Origin: Branchinecta lynchi
Taxonomy: Eukaryota > Arthropoda > Branchiopoda > Anostraca > Branchinectidae
DNA: 64,000 nt
Assembly: GCA_023053575.1 (NCBI GenBank)
Contig: JAKZAP010000005.1
Coordinates: 9,858,001-9,922,000, forward strand
Direction of reading: 5' to 3'
The notes beneath the pieces were generated by a model. It saw only the letters and a list, made by a program, of their open reading frames with translations, did no database searches and was not told the DNA's origin. Below, piece after piece: positions 1 to 8,041 of the stretch (positions within the stretch are counted from its first letter, which is position 1; the number at the start of each line of letters is the position of its first letter). Position numbers and translations under genes: made by a program.

Positions 1-48
1 TTAATTCTGACTAAATCCCCTACTTTGACGTTTCCTGTGATTTTGTAG

Positions 49-897
49 TCATCTACTGGGAGGAAACAGAGCACTAAAAACCTTTTTCTGATTAACCTTT
101 TTACTAGCATCAACTGGTTTCATTTGTATTGAACGGTGGTACGAGTTATTATAATTACTCACAAATAAAGGTAAAATATCAATCCAATTAGTAGTGCTAT
201 TGTGAGTGGAATATTTCCATAGCTTTTCTTTTAGCGTTCTATTGAACCGTTCAACGATTTGTGCTTTCAATTCGCTTTCAGATGCAAACCAGTGTATGCC
301 GTTATTTTTCAAAAAAGTTTGAACATTTCTCATCACAAATTCTTTACCTTTATCAGTTTGTAGTTTCTTAGGAATTCTTTCTTTAAATATAACACTGAAT
401 GCTTTTATTATTTCAGCACCCGTTTTGTCTTTCAGAGGGATACACCAAGCATATTTACTAAAGCAATCAATAACAGTTAAAATGTAATTTGTTTTATTAT
501 TTTGTTTTTTATATTTCTGCATGTCAACTAAATCAGCTTGCCATTGCTCATCAACATAGTGAACATACACTCGCCTCCTTTCAAAGTTATGATAGGAAGG
601 TTTGTGTAACGTATACACATTCTCATTTTGCAACACATTTTTTATTTTATCCTTGGAAACCTTAACACCATTTTCTTTTAATTTTCTGTAAATATCATCC
701 ACACCTGAATAATTAGAATAATACGTCTTTAAAATATCTGTTTCTGCGTTGAGGTTTTTTTTTAAAAAGCGATTTTTCCTCGATCCGCAAATAACACAAT
801 TCCCTTTCAGCATTGGAACATTATTTTTTTGTGACACTGCCTTAAACATTGATTCAGTGTCAGTGCTCTTTTTACATTTCATACAATAAATCTCCAT
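49..897 (-). CDS. Polinton integrase (zinc ribbon + DD35E rve domain), C-terminus frameshifted
   Basis: Retroviral-type integrase expected to join the element's ends to host DNA. Residues 1-45 hold a C-x2-C ... C-x2-C zinc ribbon (YCMKC, CVICG), which many Polintons carry as a separate small protein. Residues about 55-100 form the usual N-terminal helical region ending in YTLHKP. The catalytic core follows with D122 (ADLVD), D182 (LQTDKGKEF) and E217 (VERFNR), a perfect D-D-35-E spacing, so the core looks competent. The reading frame stops at 49, but a different frame continues to position 1 with KVGDLVRI, the normal start of the C-terminal SH3/chromo-like region. This indicates a frameshift close to 49-60 and a gene running off the window. 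The start at 897 has the shared TAATAAATG context. Last gene of the minus-strand series, 31 bp beyond the protease stop. Confidence 0.93.
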   Translation of the reverse strand: MEIYCMKCKKSTDTESMFKAVSQKNNVPMLKGNCVICGSRKNRFLKKNLNAETDILKTYYSNYSGVDDIYRKLKENGVKVSKDKIKNVLQNENVYTLHKPSYHNFERRRVYVHYVDEQWQADLVDMQKYKKQNNKTNYILTVIDCFSKYAWCIPLKDKTGAEIIKAFSVIFKERIPKKLQTDKGKEFVMRNVQTFLKNNGIHWFASESELKAQIVERFNRTLKEKLWKYSTHNSTTNWIDILPLFVSNYNNSYHRSIQMKPVDASKKVNQKKVFSALFPPSR

Positions 898-903
898 TTA
901 TTA
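895..903 (-). promoter_or_regulatory. TAATAAATG start context of integrase
   Basis: The start codon is embedded in TAATAAATG (read on the minus strand). The same nonamer occurs at the starts near 1854 and 2508, and a variant (AAATAAATG) at 3202. It may be a late-type promoter or leader signal; its function is inferred only. Confidence 0.4.
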
Positions 904-928
904 GAAAACAATTTTCTTAAACGAAAAG

Positions 929-1261
929 CTACCACCCCTTCATTTTCCGCTGGATGTAAGAAATGCAGTGAAAACCACAGTTTAATTCATCTATATTTTG
1001 AACAGCAAGATTTTCATAAGCTATTTTTTTCTTTGAATTTTTTAGATATTTAACTATTTCTTTTCCTGGAGGAATACCGAAAGAATCGAAAAATTCGACA
1101 TAGGGGGATTCAGGTAGATTACAATACGCAACCCAGTGAGTTCCAGGCATTCCGAGTTTATCATAATTAATGACACCGCATTCCGAATCGTTTATATGTT
1201 TGGGTAGCGTATCTAAAGAGAAAACACCTCGAAACTGTGGTATACTCCCTAATGCATCCAT
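929..1261 (-). CDS. Adenain-like cysteine protease (virion maturation)
   Basis: Ulp1/adenain-family cysteine protease of the type Polintons use to mature virion proteins. From the ATG at 1261 the 110-aa product has H42 (GTHWVAY), the acidic residue D59 (FFDSFG), the oxyanion Q88 (VQN) and the nucleophile C95 (NCGFHC), so the full catalytic set is present and in the usual order. Family-like residues (GPLTNFDI) extend about 10 codons upstream of this ATG in the same frame, but no in-frame ATG is found there. The native start is therefore either lost or non-ATG. The upstream residues overlap the stop of the preceding AT-hook gene, showing tight packing. Short for the family by about 10-20 residues, but the core is complete. 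Confidence 0.9.
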   Translation of the reverse strand: MDALGSIPQFRGVFSLDTLPKHINDSECGVINYDKLGMPGTHWVAYCNLPESPYVEFFDSFGIPPGKEIVKYLKNSKKKIAYENLAVQNIDELNCGFHCISYIQRKMKGW

Positions 1262-1284
1262 AATATCAAAATTGGTTAGAGGTC

Positions 1285-1674
1285 CTACTTTACTTTTGCT
1301 TCTTTTTTGATGTCCCCGTTTTTTGACTTCCTAGGTCTTCCACGTACCCCATGACCGACAACTCTTTGTGTTCCAGGAAGTGTTAGCGCTCCACCTGTGT
1401 TGACATCATCGGTTTTTTCCTTCTTAGGTCTACCACGTACACCATTACCGGTAACTTTTTGTGTTCCAGGAAGTTTTAGCGCACCACCTGTGTTGGTCAT
1501 TTTATCCATAATTTTCTTACCAGCGAATGTACCCAAAGCAGCAGCACCACTTGTTAAAGCTGCCTTACCAAGGGTAATTGCTAGCGGTATTAAAAATGGA
1601 AGTAATCCACCTTTTTGAATCGCTTCTCTCATCTGCTTGTATGATACATCAATATCACAACCCTTATTATTCAT
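1285..1674 (-). CDS. Small hydrophobic Polinton virion protein with AT-hook-like repeats (C-terminal part)
   Basis: 129 codons. The N-terminal half has a Gly-Gly hinge followed by a hydrophobic/amphipathic stretch (GGLLPFLIPLAITLGK...) typical of a conserved small Polinton protein thought to be comparable to adenovirus membrane-active or core proteins. The C-terminal half holds two imperfect repeats of about 33 residues, each with NTGGAL-LPGTQ followed by GVRGRPKK or GVRGRPRK. The RGRP cores look like AT-hooks, suggesting binding to the packaged DNA (inference). The ATG at 1674 is probably internal: the same frame continues upstream, through one TAA at 1699-1701, into a 51-codon segment that matches the N-terminus of this family. 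Basic tail ends in KEAKVK. Downstream lies the protease gene. Confidence 0.75.
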   Translation of the reverse strand: MNNKGCDIDVSYKQMREAIQKGGLLPFLIPLAITLGKAALTSGAAALGTFAGKKIMDKMTNTGGALKLPGTQKVTGNGVRGRPKKEKTDDVNTGGALTLPGTQRVVGHGVRGRPRKSKNGDIKKEAKVK

Positions 1675-1698
1675 TTTACAGGTTTCAATTTTATCAAT

Positions 1699-1854
1699 TT
1701 ATCGTTTACATAAAAGTAACTTAACTGGTTCTCGTTCATTTTGTCTACTATGACTAACACGTATCTGACATTTTTGTTTAGCATCAAAGCATTTCTTCAG
1801 CTTTCCTTTCTGAAGCTTTGACAAATAAACTGTATACTCCATTGTTTCAACCAT
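1699..1854 (-). pseudogene. N-terminal segment of the same small Polinton protein, cut off by an in-frame TAA
   Basis: A 51-codon reading frame starts at the ATG at 1854 in the TAATAAATG context and begins MVETMEYTVYLSKLQKGKLK. The pattern of a short beta-like YTVYLSKLQKGKLKK start and a following SHSR-type segment is the conserved N-terminus of the small Polinton virion protein whose remainder is at 1285-1674. Both pieces are in the same frame and separated only by the stop at 1699-1701 and eight codons. A single nonsense substitution is the simplest explanation; read-through or internal initiation at 1674 cannot be excluded. Confidence 0.7.
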
Positions 1855-1860
1855 TTATTA
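1852..1860 (-). promoter_or_regulatory. TAATAAATG start context of small virion protein
   Basis: Identical nonamer to that at 895-903 and 2506-2514. It supports 1854 as the true start of the gene now broken at 1699. Confidence 0.4.
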
Positions 1861-1884
1861 GGGAATAAATTTATCTTATAAAAT

Positions 1885-2508
1885 TTATTTACCAGCCATC
1901 ATTTTTTCTATTCTGGTAACGAATGGTTTGTCAACAGGTTTTAGCTCTAGCTCTAGAAGCCTTTTTAAAATATTTACTACTGCTCTTTCAATATTATCGA
2001 TACGAGTTTTTTGACCAGCAATCTTTCCTTCAATTATACCGTTATGGGTGTGTTGCCCAAGAAGCTTTTTGTCATAATCTAAAAGATTCATAGTTAACGT
2101 TGCTAAATTAACAGCATCATTTTTGTTTCTAGGGTTTTGAACATTTGTTATCAATTTGTTCTCAGCATCAATTTCTTTCTCATTAACTCGAATTATTTCT
2201 TTTACAAATAACCCTTTATCATTAATCCTTACCAATAAATTTTTAGGAGAATCATGTACCGCAGTTAATCTGTTGATATCTTCGCTAAAATACTGATTTA
2301 TCCCCACTTGTTGTGCGGTAATTTCTTCTTTAAATTGATTCAGAATAATAGTCATGGATCTGAAACTAATAGCGTCCTGGTCAGCTTTCGCATCCCCTAA
2401 CATAATAATTCTCTTATCTTGTAGGTTAATATTACCGTTGTCATCAGTAACTCTCTTTTCATTCGATTCGTTACTAACCTTTTTTCCAACACTACCAAAT
2501 TTATTCAT
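1885..2508 (-). CDS. Putative fibre-like/structural Polinton protein, 207 aa
   Basis: Open frame of 207 codons between the small hydrophobic protein and the packaging ATPase. No catalytic motif is visible. Two segments follow the pattern L/I-x-x-x-x-I-x-x-(L/V)-x-x-(P/A)-x-x-x-x-D-A-(V/I): one near residues 28-52 (INLQDKRIIMLGDAKADQDA) and one near 135-155 (ITNVQNPRNKNDAVNLATL). This is the pattern seen in phage tail-fibre shafts and some fibre-like proteins of Polinton-type viruses. The C-terminal 45 residues look helical and could trimerise. I infer a virion attachment or minor structural role; it could equally be an unrelated lineage-specific gene. The start at 2508 has the TAATAAATG context, and the stop lies 30 bp from the next gene. 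No break seen. Confidence 0.55.
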   Translation of the reverse strand: MNKFGSVGKKVSNESNEKRVTDDNGNINLQDKRIIMLGDAKADQDAISFRSMTIILNQFKEEITAQQVGINQYFSEDINRLTAVHDSPKNLLVRINDKGLFVKEIIRVNEKEIDAENKLITNVQNPRNKNDAVNLATLTMNLLDYDKKLLGQHTHNGIIEGKIAGQKTRIDNIERAVVNILKRLLELELKPVDKPFVTRIEKMMAGK

Positions 2509-2514
2509 TTATTA
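2506..2514 (-). promoter_or_regulatory. TAATAAATG start context of 207-aa gene
   Basis: Third exact copy of the start nonamer in this element. It lies within the 16-bp gap to the ATPase stop. Confidence 0.4.
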
Positions 2515-2524
2515 TAGAAATAAA

Positions 2525-3202
2525 TTATCCGGTAAATTTTTCAAAGTTTTTCCTGTACTTAAGGGTTTTATCTTTTATTTTTAAATCTATGAAGAAAAAA
2601 CCGTAGCCCTTGGTTGCAGTCTCGAATTGTTTGAGAAATTTTTCATCGTCTATACTGGATACATGGCTTTGTCTTATTAATTTTACTTCTTTTGGATTAG
2701 AACACTGAAAGAATGCAAAATAATTGCACTGGAGCCTTACCACCTTTGGCGTTTTATGATAGCTTTGAGACAAGTAAATAATTGAGGCATTTTTCTTTCT
2801 TCCTCTTATGAATAAATCTTCTATTTTCTTCTGGTCTTTTTCAGTGAAAAAATCGTCAAAGATAATCAAGTTTTGGTATTCAGGGTCTAAGTCGTCAACA
2901 TCGACACTATCATCAAGATTGTTACTTACTGTTAAGACTTTCGATTTGCATTGTGACTCCAAAGTGGTTAAATTGGTTATAAGGTCTTGATATTTATCTT
3001 CTTCAAGATCTTTAGCATACAAGTATATTCGGTTGAAACAAAGATATTCATAAATTAAATTCAAAAGAAGGTTTGTTTTCCCTGTTCCAGAACTACCACA
3101 AATTAAGAGTCTGAATGGCCACTGAGGTGCAAGGTCGTGCTTATTCTGATAAGTGTTCTTTTCACTAAAGTCATAGACTTTGATTGGAGCCTTTTCATTC
3201 AT
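2525..3202 (-). CDS. A32-like genome-packaging ATPase
   Basis: FtsK/HerA-superfamily ATPase of the poxvirus A32/Polinton type, which pumps DNA into capsids. Walker A is GSSGTGKT at residues 36-43. Walker B is NLIIFDDF at about 111-118 with the paired acidic residues D116-D117. A downstream sensor-like segment (ASIIYLSQSYHK, about 139-150) and the conserved FFQCSNPKE region (about 164-172) complete the family pattern. At 225 aa the length is normal for Polinton ATPases and the frame is intact. It begins at 3202, directly after the tandem array that separates it from the polymerase. Confidence 0.93.
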   Translation of the reverse strand: MNEKAPIKVYDFSEKNTYQNKHDLAPQWPFRLLICGSSGTGKTNLLLNLIYEYLCFNRIYLYAKDLEEDKYQDLITNLTTLESQCKSKVLTVSNNLDDSVDVDDLDPEYQNLIIFDDFFTEKDQKKIEDLFIRGRKKNASIIYLSQSYHKTPKVVRLQCNYFAFFQCSNPKEVKLIRQSHVSSIDDEKFLKQFETATKGYGFFFIDLKIKDKTLKYRKNFEKFTG

Positions 3203-3209
3203 TTATTTA
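3200..3209 (-). promoter_or_regulatory. TAAATAAATG start context of ATPase gene
   Basis: Variant of the shared start motif (TAAATAAATG rather than TAATAAATG). It also contains the TAAATG core known from poxvirus late promoters; equivalence is not shown. Confidence 0.35.
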
Positions 3210-3234
3210 GGAAGAATTTTTCATTATAAGATTT

Positions 3235-3454
3235 ACTTGAGTATTTTAAGTATATACTTGAAGTTTTGAAGTAGGTACTTGAATTTTTTAAGTAGGTACT
3301 TGAATTTTTTAAGTAGGTACTTGATTTTTTGAAGTAGGTACTTGAAGTTTTTAAGTAGGGACTTGAAGTTTTGAAGTAGGTACTTGAATTTTTTAAGTAG
3401 GAACTTGAAGTTTTGAAGTAGGTACTTGAAGTTTTGAAGTAGGTACTTGAATTT
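3235..3454. repeat. 21-bp tandem array, 10.5 units, between polymerase and ATPase genes
   Basis: Ten units of exactly 21 bp with no length change, each ACTTGAA-TTTT-AAGTAGGT with substitutions mainly at two positions, plus a half unit. On the minus strand two of the three frames stay open (for example T-Y-L-K-N-S-S per unit). No start codon or flanking coding sequence joins it, so a spacer or regulatory satellite is more likely than a coding heptad repeat. Confidence 0.9.
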
Positions 3455-3557
3455 AATGTTTATAACCTAAAGGTAAAGTGTGTATTTTATCGCTTGTTAC
3501 TATCCTTTTATCATCCTTAGGATCTAACGCTTTTTTATTCTGTTCTTCTAGAAGCAT
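3453..3557 (-). pseudogene. C-terminal tail of Polinton DNA polymerase B, separated by an internal deletion
   Basis: A 34-codon frame ending at 3453 reads NKKALDPKDDKR...THTLPLGYKH-like residues. This matches the typical extreme C-terminus of Polinton PolB (KxALDPxDDKR ... TLAxG). It lies eight bases from the premature stop of the polymerase body, in another frame. The segment that should lie between them, holding palm motifs B and C and the thumb, is absent. The arrangement indicates an internal deletion of several hundred codons within this copy. Confidence 0.72.
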
Positions 3558-3562
3558 TCAAC

Positions 3563-5045
3563 TCAAGCATTATTCATCAGTTTAAAGAAGTCCTTTTCAA
3601 AGTCATTTGTACCCTTAGTTCTAAGTGCTGTGTTGTGGTCTATATATCCTTTTAAGTAAGCACTTTCAGTGAATCCTAGTATTCTGTGTACTCTTTTCAA
3701 TATCAAACCTTTTTGTAAATAGAATTCTAGATTCCTGTGGTGAACTACATAGTTGGTTTTATCTAATACTGTGGTACATAGCTTACCATTAAAATGTTCG
3801 GGTGCTAATGGTAAATCCTTGTGTAATTCGTGTAGTTCTTTTGGATATTCTAAATCTACTTCATATATAGCACCTACATTCGGTATCACCGAGTTAATAT
3901 GGGTTTTCAGATGATTGTAATATTCGAGTGATTCGTATTCATTCCTTTCTTTCAAATCATCCGGTATTGGAATGAATTGGAAATTATTCGCTGGTAATTG
4001 TTGTGACATAGCCCAACCATATAAATTATTAGCGTCTAAATACATTAAATAATTAGATGGTTTATCCTTATCATAACTACTCATATATTTATTATTTGCT
4101 TTTGCATATCTCTTTATACATTGTGATACACCACCTCTTATCCCCTTTTCAATGAATGTATACATGTCTTCCTTCGAGAATAGTGGTAGTTCTACTTTTG
4201 AATGCTTTAAGAAAGAATCCCATGTCAACCCAGGAGCTGAGAAGTAATGAAGTGGATCCAAATCATAATTCCGTATACAAACGTTCCTGAAATTCTCCAC
4301 AACGTCTGATAGAATTAACACATCACTTTTTAGGTACAACTTGGTATAATCAAGTAATGTTTCACAGTTAAATTGTTTCCATATAGATACCGCTCTTTTA
4401 TAATCACTTTTGTCAATACCTTTCCCCGTCAACCTAGAATAAAAGCTTTCTATTGATGGTAACTTTGTACATTTCATTTTATCGAAACTATCTACGAATT
4501 CATAGGGATACACCCCTTTCTTAATTATTTCTTTGAATTCATCGTCATTTTTGAAGCTGTTAGATGTGAACCTGAAATTCTGTCTTAGATGATTACAAGG
4601 TACTTTGCAATCACATGTTGCTAAATTTGCTGATAGTTTGTCTAAAGATGAAGCCATAAATCTAATTGAATCTATAAACCGCATCTCATATTTTATTTTC
4701 GTATCTGCTTTTGTAATACTTATTGATTTCGAGAATGAGATGAAACTTTCTGCACTTTCAAAAATTCCGTTATCAGGTATCAATTCTCTAACAAACAGAT
4801 GGGAATCATATTTAGATAAATTATGCATTACTACCGGGATATGCCTAGGAATCCTATATTTCATATTACATTCAGCATGAGCAAATCCCCTATCTTCTCC
4901 TGTCATGTGGTCGTGATCAAAGTGAGGATTTTCAGTAATTTCAGTTGTACAGATGTGACAAGTCTTTTTAATTAGTTTATTCCATTTTTCGGTAATTTCT
5001 CCATTGGTATAAGTATGGTTTCTTTGTCTGCTTTCATATTTGTTT
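3563..5045 (-). CDS. Protein-primed DNA polymerase B, exonuclease and motif A part (truncated)
   Basis: About 490 visible codons of Polinton PolB, which replicates the element by protein priming. From the gap inward it has: a zinc/endonuclease-VII-like insert (CHIC ... DHDHMTG ... HAECN), the exonuclease motif HNLSKYDSH, a long exo/TPR-like region (YFSAPGLTWDSFLKHS), and palm motif A YLDANNLYGWAMSQQLP. The frame stops right after FFKLMNN, exactly where motif B (NS-x-YG) should begin. The tail of the protein reappears at 3453-3557, so the catalytic motif C (DTD) is missing and this copy cannot make a working polymerase. The N-terminus lies in the run of N at 5046-5145. It is the first gene of the minus-strand series. 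Confidence 0.93.
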
Positions 5046-5145
5046 NNNNNNNNNNNNNNNNNNNNNNNNNNNNNNNNNNNNNNNNNNNNNNNNNNNNNNN
5101 NNNNNNNNNNNNNNNNNNNNNNNNNNNNNNNNNNNNNNNNNNNNN
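5046..5145. other. Assembly gap of 100 N
   Basis: Exactly 100 N, the customary size for a gap of unknown length. Polymerase B coding reaches the left edge of the gap and nothing like it resumes on the right, so the two sides may not be true neighbours. Confidence 0.98.
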
Positions 5146-6037
5146 GAGAAGACAAGATGTTAATAGAGATGCGAAGTTTATGTGTCCTAGTCGTGTTCGA
5201 CCACGGTGGGAGATGTTGGGGGGGGGGGGTGCTCTAGATTATCCGAGGCGGCGATGCCGGAAATGCTCAGGCTCGCGTGAACTTAGATACATTATTTCTA
5301 GGTCCAACCCTAGGAGGGTTGAAGGGGGGGACTTTGTGACATTCTCATCTACTTACTTGTACCACCTACTCGTAACAAGTGCTATATGAGCTCGTAGCTC
5401 TTCTTAATTATGTGAGGTCATGGTGATTTTTTACCCATTTGAACCATTTCATCATAACCTGCTTTTACGAGATATTCTGATTCAGAAGTAGTTGATATTA
5501 GGGGCCTCACCCCCCCCCCCCCTGGCCTGAGTGCTTCGGGCCACCCCTGGCAAAGCAAATGCTATAACTTTCGAATGCCTTATCCAGCGTTCTGCCTAAG
5601 GATTCCCGCAAACGGATCAACTTGGAAGTGACCGGGAGCCTAATGCCCGGGCCCCACTATAGTCACACCTAGTAATAACGCCGGTAAGAAGGCCGTCTTA
5701 CGGTCGAAATTGGAAAGAAAAGACGCAGAAAACGTAAGATTGTCGAGATGGAAAAATCTATCTCCGCCATTTTGAAACGTATCTTTGGAGTGTTTGGACC
5801 AATCACAGACCAGAGTCGCTAATTTTAGCCAGTTTTGTTTACGTTTGAGTGATGATTGTGGTAATATATCATGAATTTCTTCGTGCCAGGTGTGACCAGG
5901 GCGAAACGTAAGAGTGGGTAACAACCTAATTAACGAACCAAATTACGTAAAGATGAGACTGAATGTGTTCCGGGCATAAAACCTGCCCCAGCCGCGAAGA
6001 AACAATAGGGAAAATCAAACGCAGACTGTTTCCGTAC
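5146..6037. other. Intron/flank downstream of TMF1 exon, no gene; hAT-like right terminus
   Basis: No supported coding sequence. Positions about 5497-5548 contain CCTCAC plus a C run, then GCTTCGGGCCACCCCTG. This resembles the right terminus of the hAT-type element at 8042-9686 (CCTTCGGACCGCCCCTG), but a left end and target duplication are not seen. A G run lies at about 5219. Confidence 0.5.
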
Positions 6038-6250
6038 CTCTGTGTGAATTCGACCGCGTCTCGCAGTGAACTGACTTGACTCTCAGCTTCTGCACAGCGT
6101 GTCCTGAGGGCTATGAGATCTTTCTCTGCTGTCTTATTGGCTTCCGTCAGCTGTCGCACGGCATCTATCTGAGATCTCTCGATGTCTTCCTTGGCACTAA
6201 GAGACTTCTTCAGTCTATCTGTCTCTTTCTGCAGTTCTTCCAATCTCTCC
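6038..6250 (-). CDS. TMF1: TMF1 (golgin) internal exon, coiled coil
   Basis: Exon of 213 nt, bounded by the acceptor TCCTTTCAG (exon starts at 6250) and a GTACGG donor after 6038. It enters with one base that completes the codon split by the previous exon (AA|G) and leaves with two bases of the next. The product reads ERLEELQKETDRLKKSLSAK... and is a heptad-rich coiled coil. Joined to exon 26164-26357 the protein aligns without gaps to the central coiled coil of TMF1, a Golgi tethering and Rab6-binding golgin, including the segment after KKLRAKEK. The next exon is not in the visible sequence, so the downstream intron is over 6 kb if the assembly is right. Confidence 0.85.
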
Positions 6251-6610
6251 CTGAAAGGATTATAAATAGTACTTCGAGAAAACGGAATGTAATAAAATAA
6301 TCACTTTAGCAAGATCGAGATCAATCGTAATAAAGTTAAAAGATTAGAATGGTTTCTTGTTCTTTCTAATCTGTTTCCTTGCCTCGAGTCTATCTAATGA
6401 ATAAAACTAAATACAAATTTTCATTTAGGCCTATAGCCTATATATTTACCGTTTAAATATGACAGACAGCAACCAAACTTTTATTATATTCTGATACATT
6501 GACGGAGAAATTCAAAATTCAGGATGAAAGTGTTACGCTTTTGGATGTTTCCTCATCGCTTTAAAAAATCATGGAAAACCGGGCCGAACCAGAGCGACGA
6601 CGTCGACTGA

Positions 6611-6722
6611 CCGAAGATTGAAAATTAAGTATCTTTTCTGTGTGTTTATGTGTTTTATTTATTTTCTTCATTTACTCCGCCTTTTCAAAATGGCAGGTCA
6701 TAAATAAATTACTTACTTACTT
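6611..6722 (+). repeat. Non-LTR or SINE 3' tail with (TTAC)n
   Basis: Starts CCGAAGATTGAAAATTAAG and ends ATAAATAAATTACTTACTTAC. A second copy with the same order of motifs is at 63713-63820. The terminal TTAC microsatellite is typical of CR1/L2-like elements or SINEs using their machinery. No coding is attached here. Confidence 0.6.
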
Positions 6723-7147
6723 AATGCTAAACTAACTGTCATATGTATGAAAGAGGGTGCTAAAACATTTGGCAAGTTCCAGTATTTCTGTAATTTTTAT
6801 TTGATACTTTCAGAGATTTCATGGCTGAGATGCATTACAAGGATAGACTTGCAGGACGTCAACCCCTCGGTACATCGTGAAGTGCGCCAGCGCGATCTGG
6901 TATAGTTAGGTCAGACAATGTCGGTGCACTGTTATTTTTCGCTGTCGTAGAAACCCGACAAAGAAGTCATGTCACGAGAATAACGGAAAAAGGTAAAAAA
7001 TAATTCACCATGCGGCGGACAAATAGCAGTAATAGTTCAGTGTAAGTTCCCAGTTACATAGGAATCACTTCGTTATGTTTTCCCCTGTCCCGTAAGGATC
7101 ATGGAATAAAAATACTGTCTCCAACTCGGCCTTGTTTCTTCGCACCC

Positions 7148-7235
7148 GCACCGTTGTTGCGGGTGCGAGTGGCTTGATCCGAGCCACTCGCAGGATCAAG
7201 CCACCACTCTGCGGGTGCGAGTGGCTTGATCCTCC
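7148..7235. repeat. Interleaved direct and inverted repeats (GGCTTGATCC)
   Basis: The block GCGGGTGCGAGTGGCTTGAT occurs directly twice (about 7157 and 7210), and its core occurs once inverted in between (GGATCAAGCCAC). This gives a self-complementary stretch of about 80 bp. Confidence 0.7.
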
Positions 7236-8041
7236 CTTCTCACTCTCCGGTACCCGGTGTATACGCATACCCGGCACCTCCCACCTTCCCACTTTTGTCG
7301 GTTTTTAACCTCTATAGGGTGAATTTTCGTAAATCAATTAATATGACGCTGTCTAGCGTCAAAAGAAAATACTATAACAGATTAACTGCATCATAATAAT
7401 CGACAACTACGTTGAAAAGCACCTCCAGGTTTAATAGTCGGTGTTCCAAACTCACAAAGTTTATTAAAGATGCACCAAATAAAAGTGTGTAAAGAAACAA
7501 GGGCTGTAAGCTCATATGGCAACTGCATGGGTTAAAATGTATTGTTTGATCAAAAGTAACTTTCGACTTAGCGGTTAAGATGCACACTCTAAAGGAGCTG
7601 GAACTTCATTTGTAACCAAAACCCTTGAGGTAAAAATGATAATGGGTTGATGGGGATCATGAAAATGCATATTTGCTTAAAAGTATTTTTCTTACTTTGC
7701 GGTCAAGACTGGTACTTCAAGCAATAATCGGATTTGGGAATTAGCGATTTCTAAGCAAATCTGGAAATAACTTATCTCGCGATCACCGGAATCCCAGCCC
7801 CCCCCCAATCTAACTCCATCCCACAATACCCGGAGCCAATCCGGTTCTTTAAATGATATTTATCTAGAGCAACTGTTTGTTATTCTCACAAAGTTCGATC
7901 CCGATCACACCAGTCTAAGCGGGTCAAGTATTTACCGCCCCCCACCCACCCAATAGTTGTCGGATCCGGTCCGAAAATGAAAAAGATCACCAGAGAGCAA
8001 TGTCCTCTGTTCAGTTATTAAATTTTCACTCGAATCCGATC

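Larger units (their letters stand above)
1..5045 (-). mobile_element. Polinton/Maverick DNA transposon, partial and decayed
   Basis: A run of minus-strand genes with the diagnostic Polinton set: protein-primed DNA polymerase B, A32-like packaging ATPase, adenain-like cysteine protease and retroviral-type integrase, plus two small virion-like proteins. The element runs off the left edge (the integrase C-terminus continues) and ends on the right at a run of N, so neither terminal inverted repeat is visible. Damage seen: integrase frameshift near 49-60, an in-frame stop in the small hydrophobic protein, and loss of the polymerase palm. No major capsid or penton gene is visible, although these could lie in the gap or beyond the edge. 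ATPase, protease and the 207-aa gene are still open, so the copy is fairly young. Gene order and families are established for Polintons; the decay calls are read from the sequence. Confidence 0.93.

Noticed and set aside
3235..3454. Possible CRISPR-like array
   Set aside because: Units are contiguous 21-bp tandem repeats without spacers in a eukaryotic transposon.
5015..5389. Frame running through the gap
   Set aside because: It is open only because N codons cannot be stops; no recognisable residues on either side.
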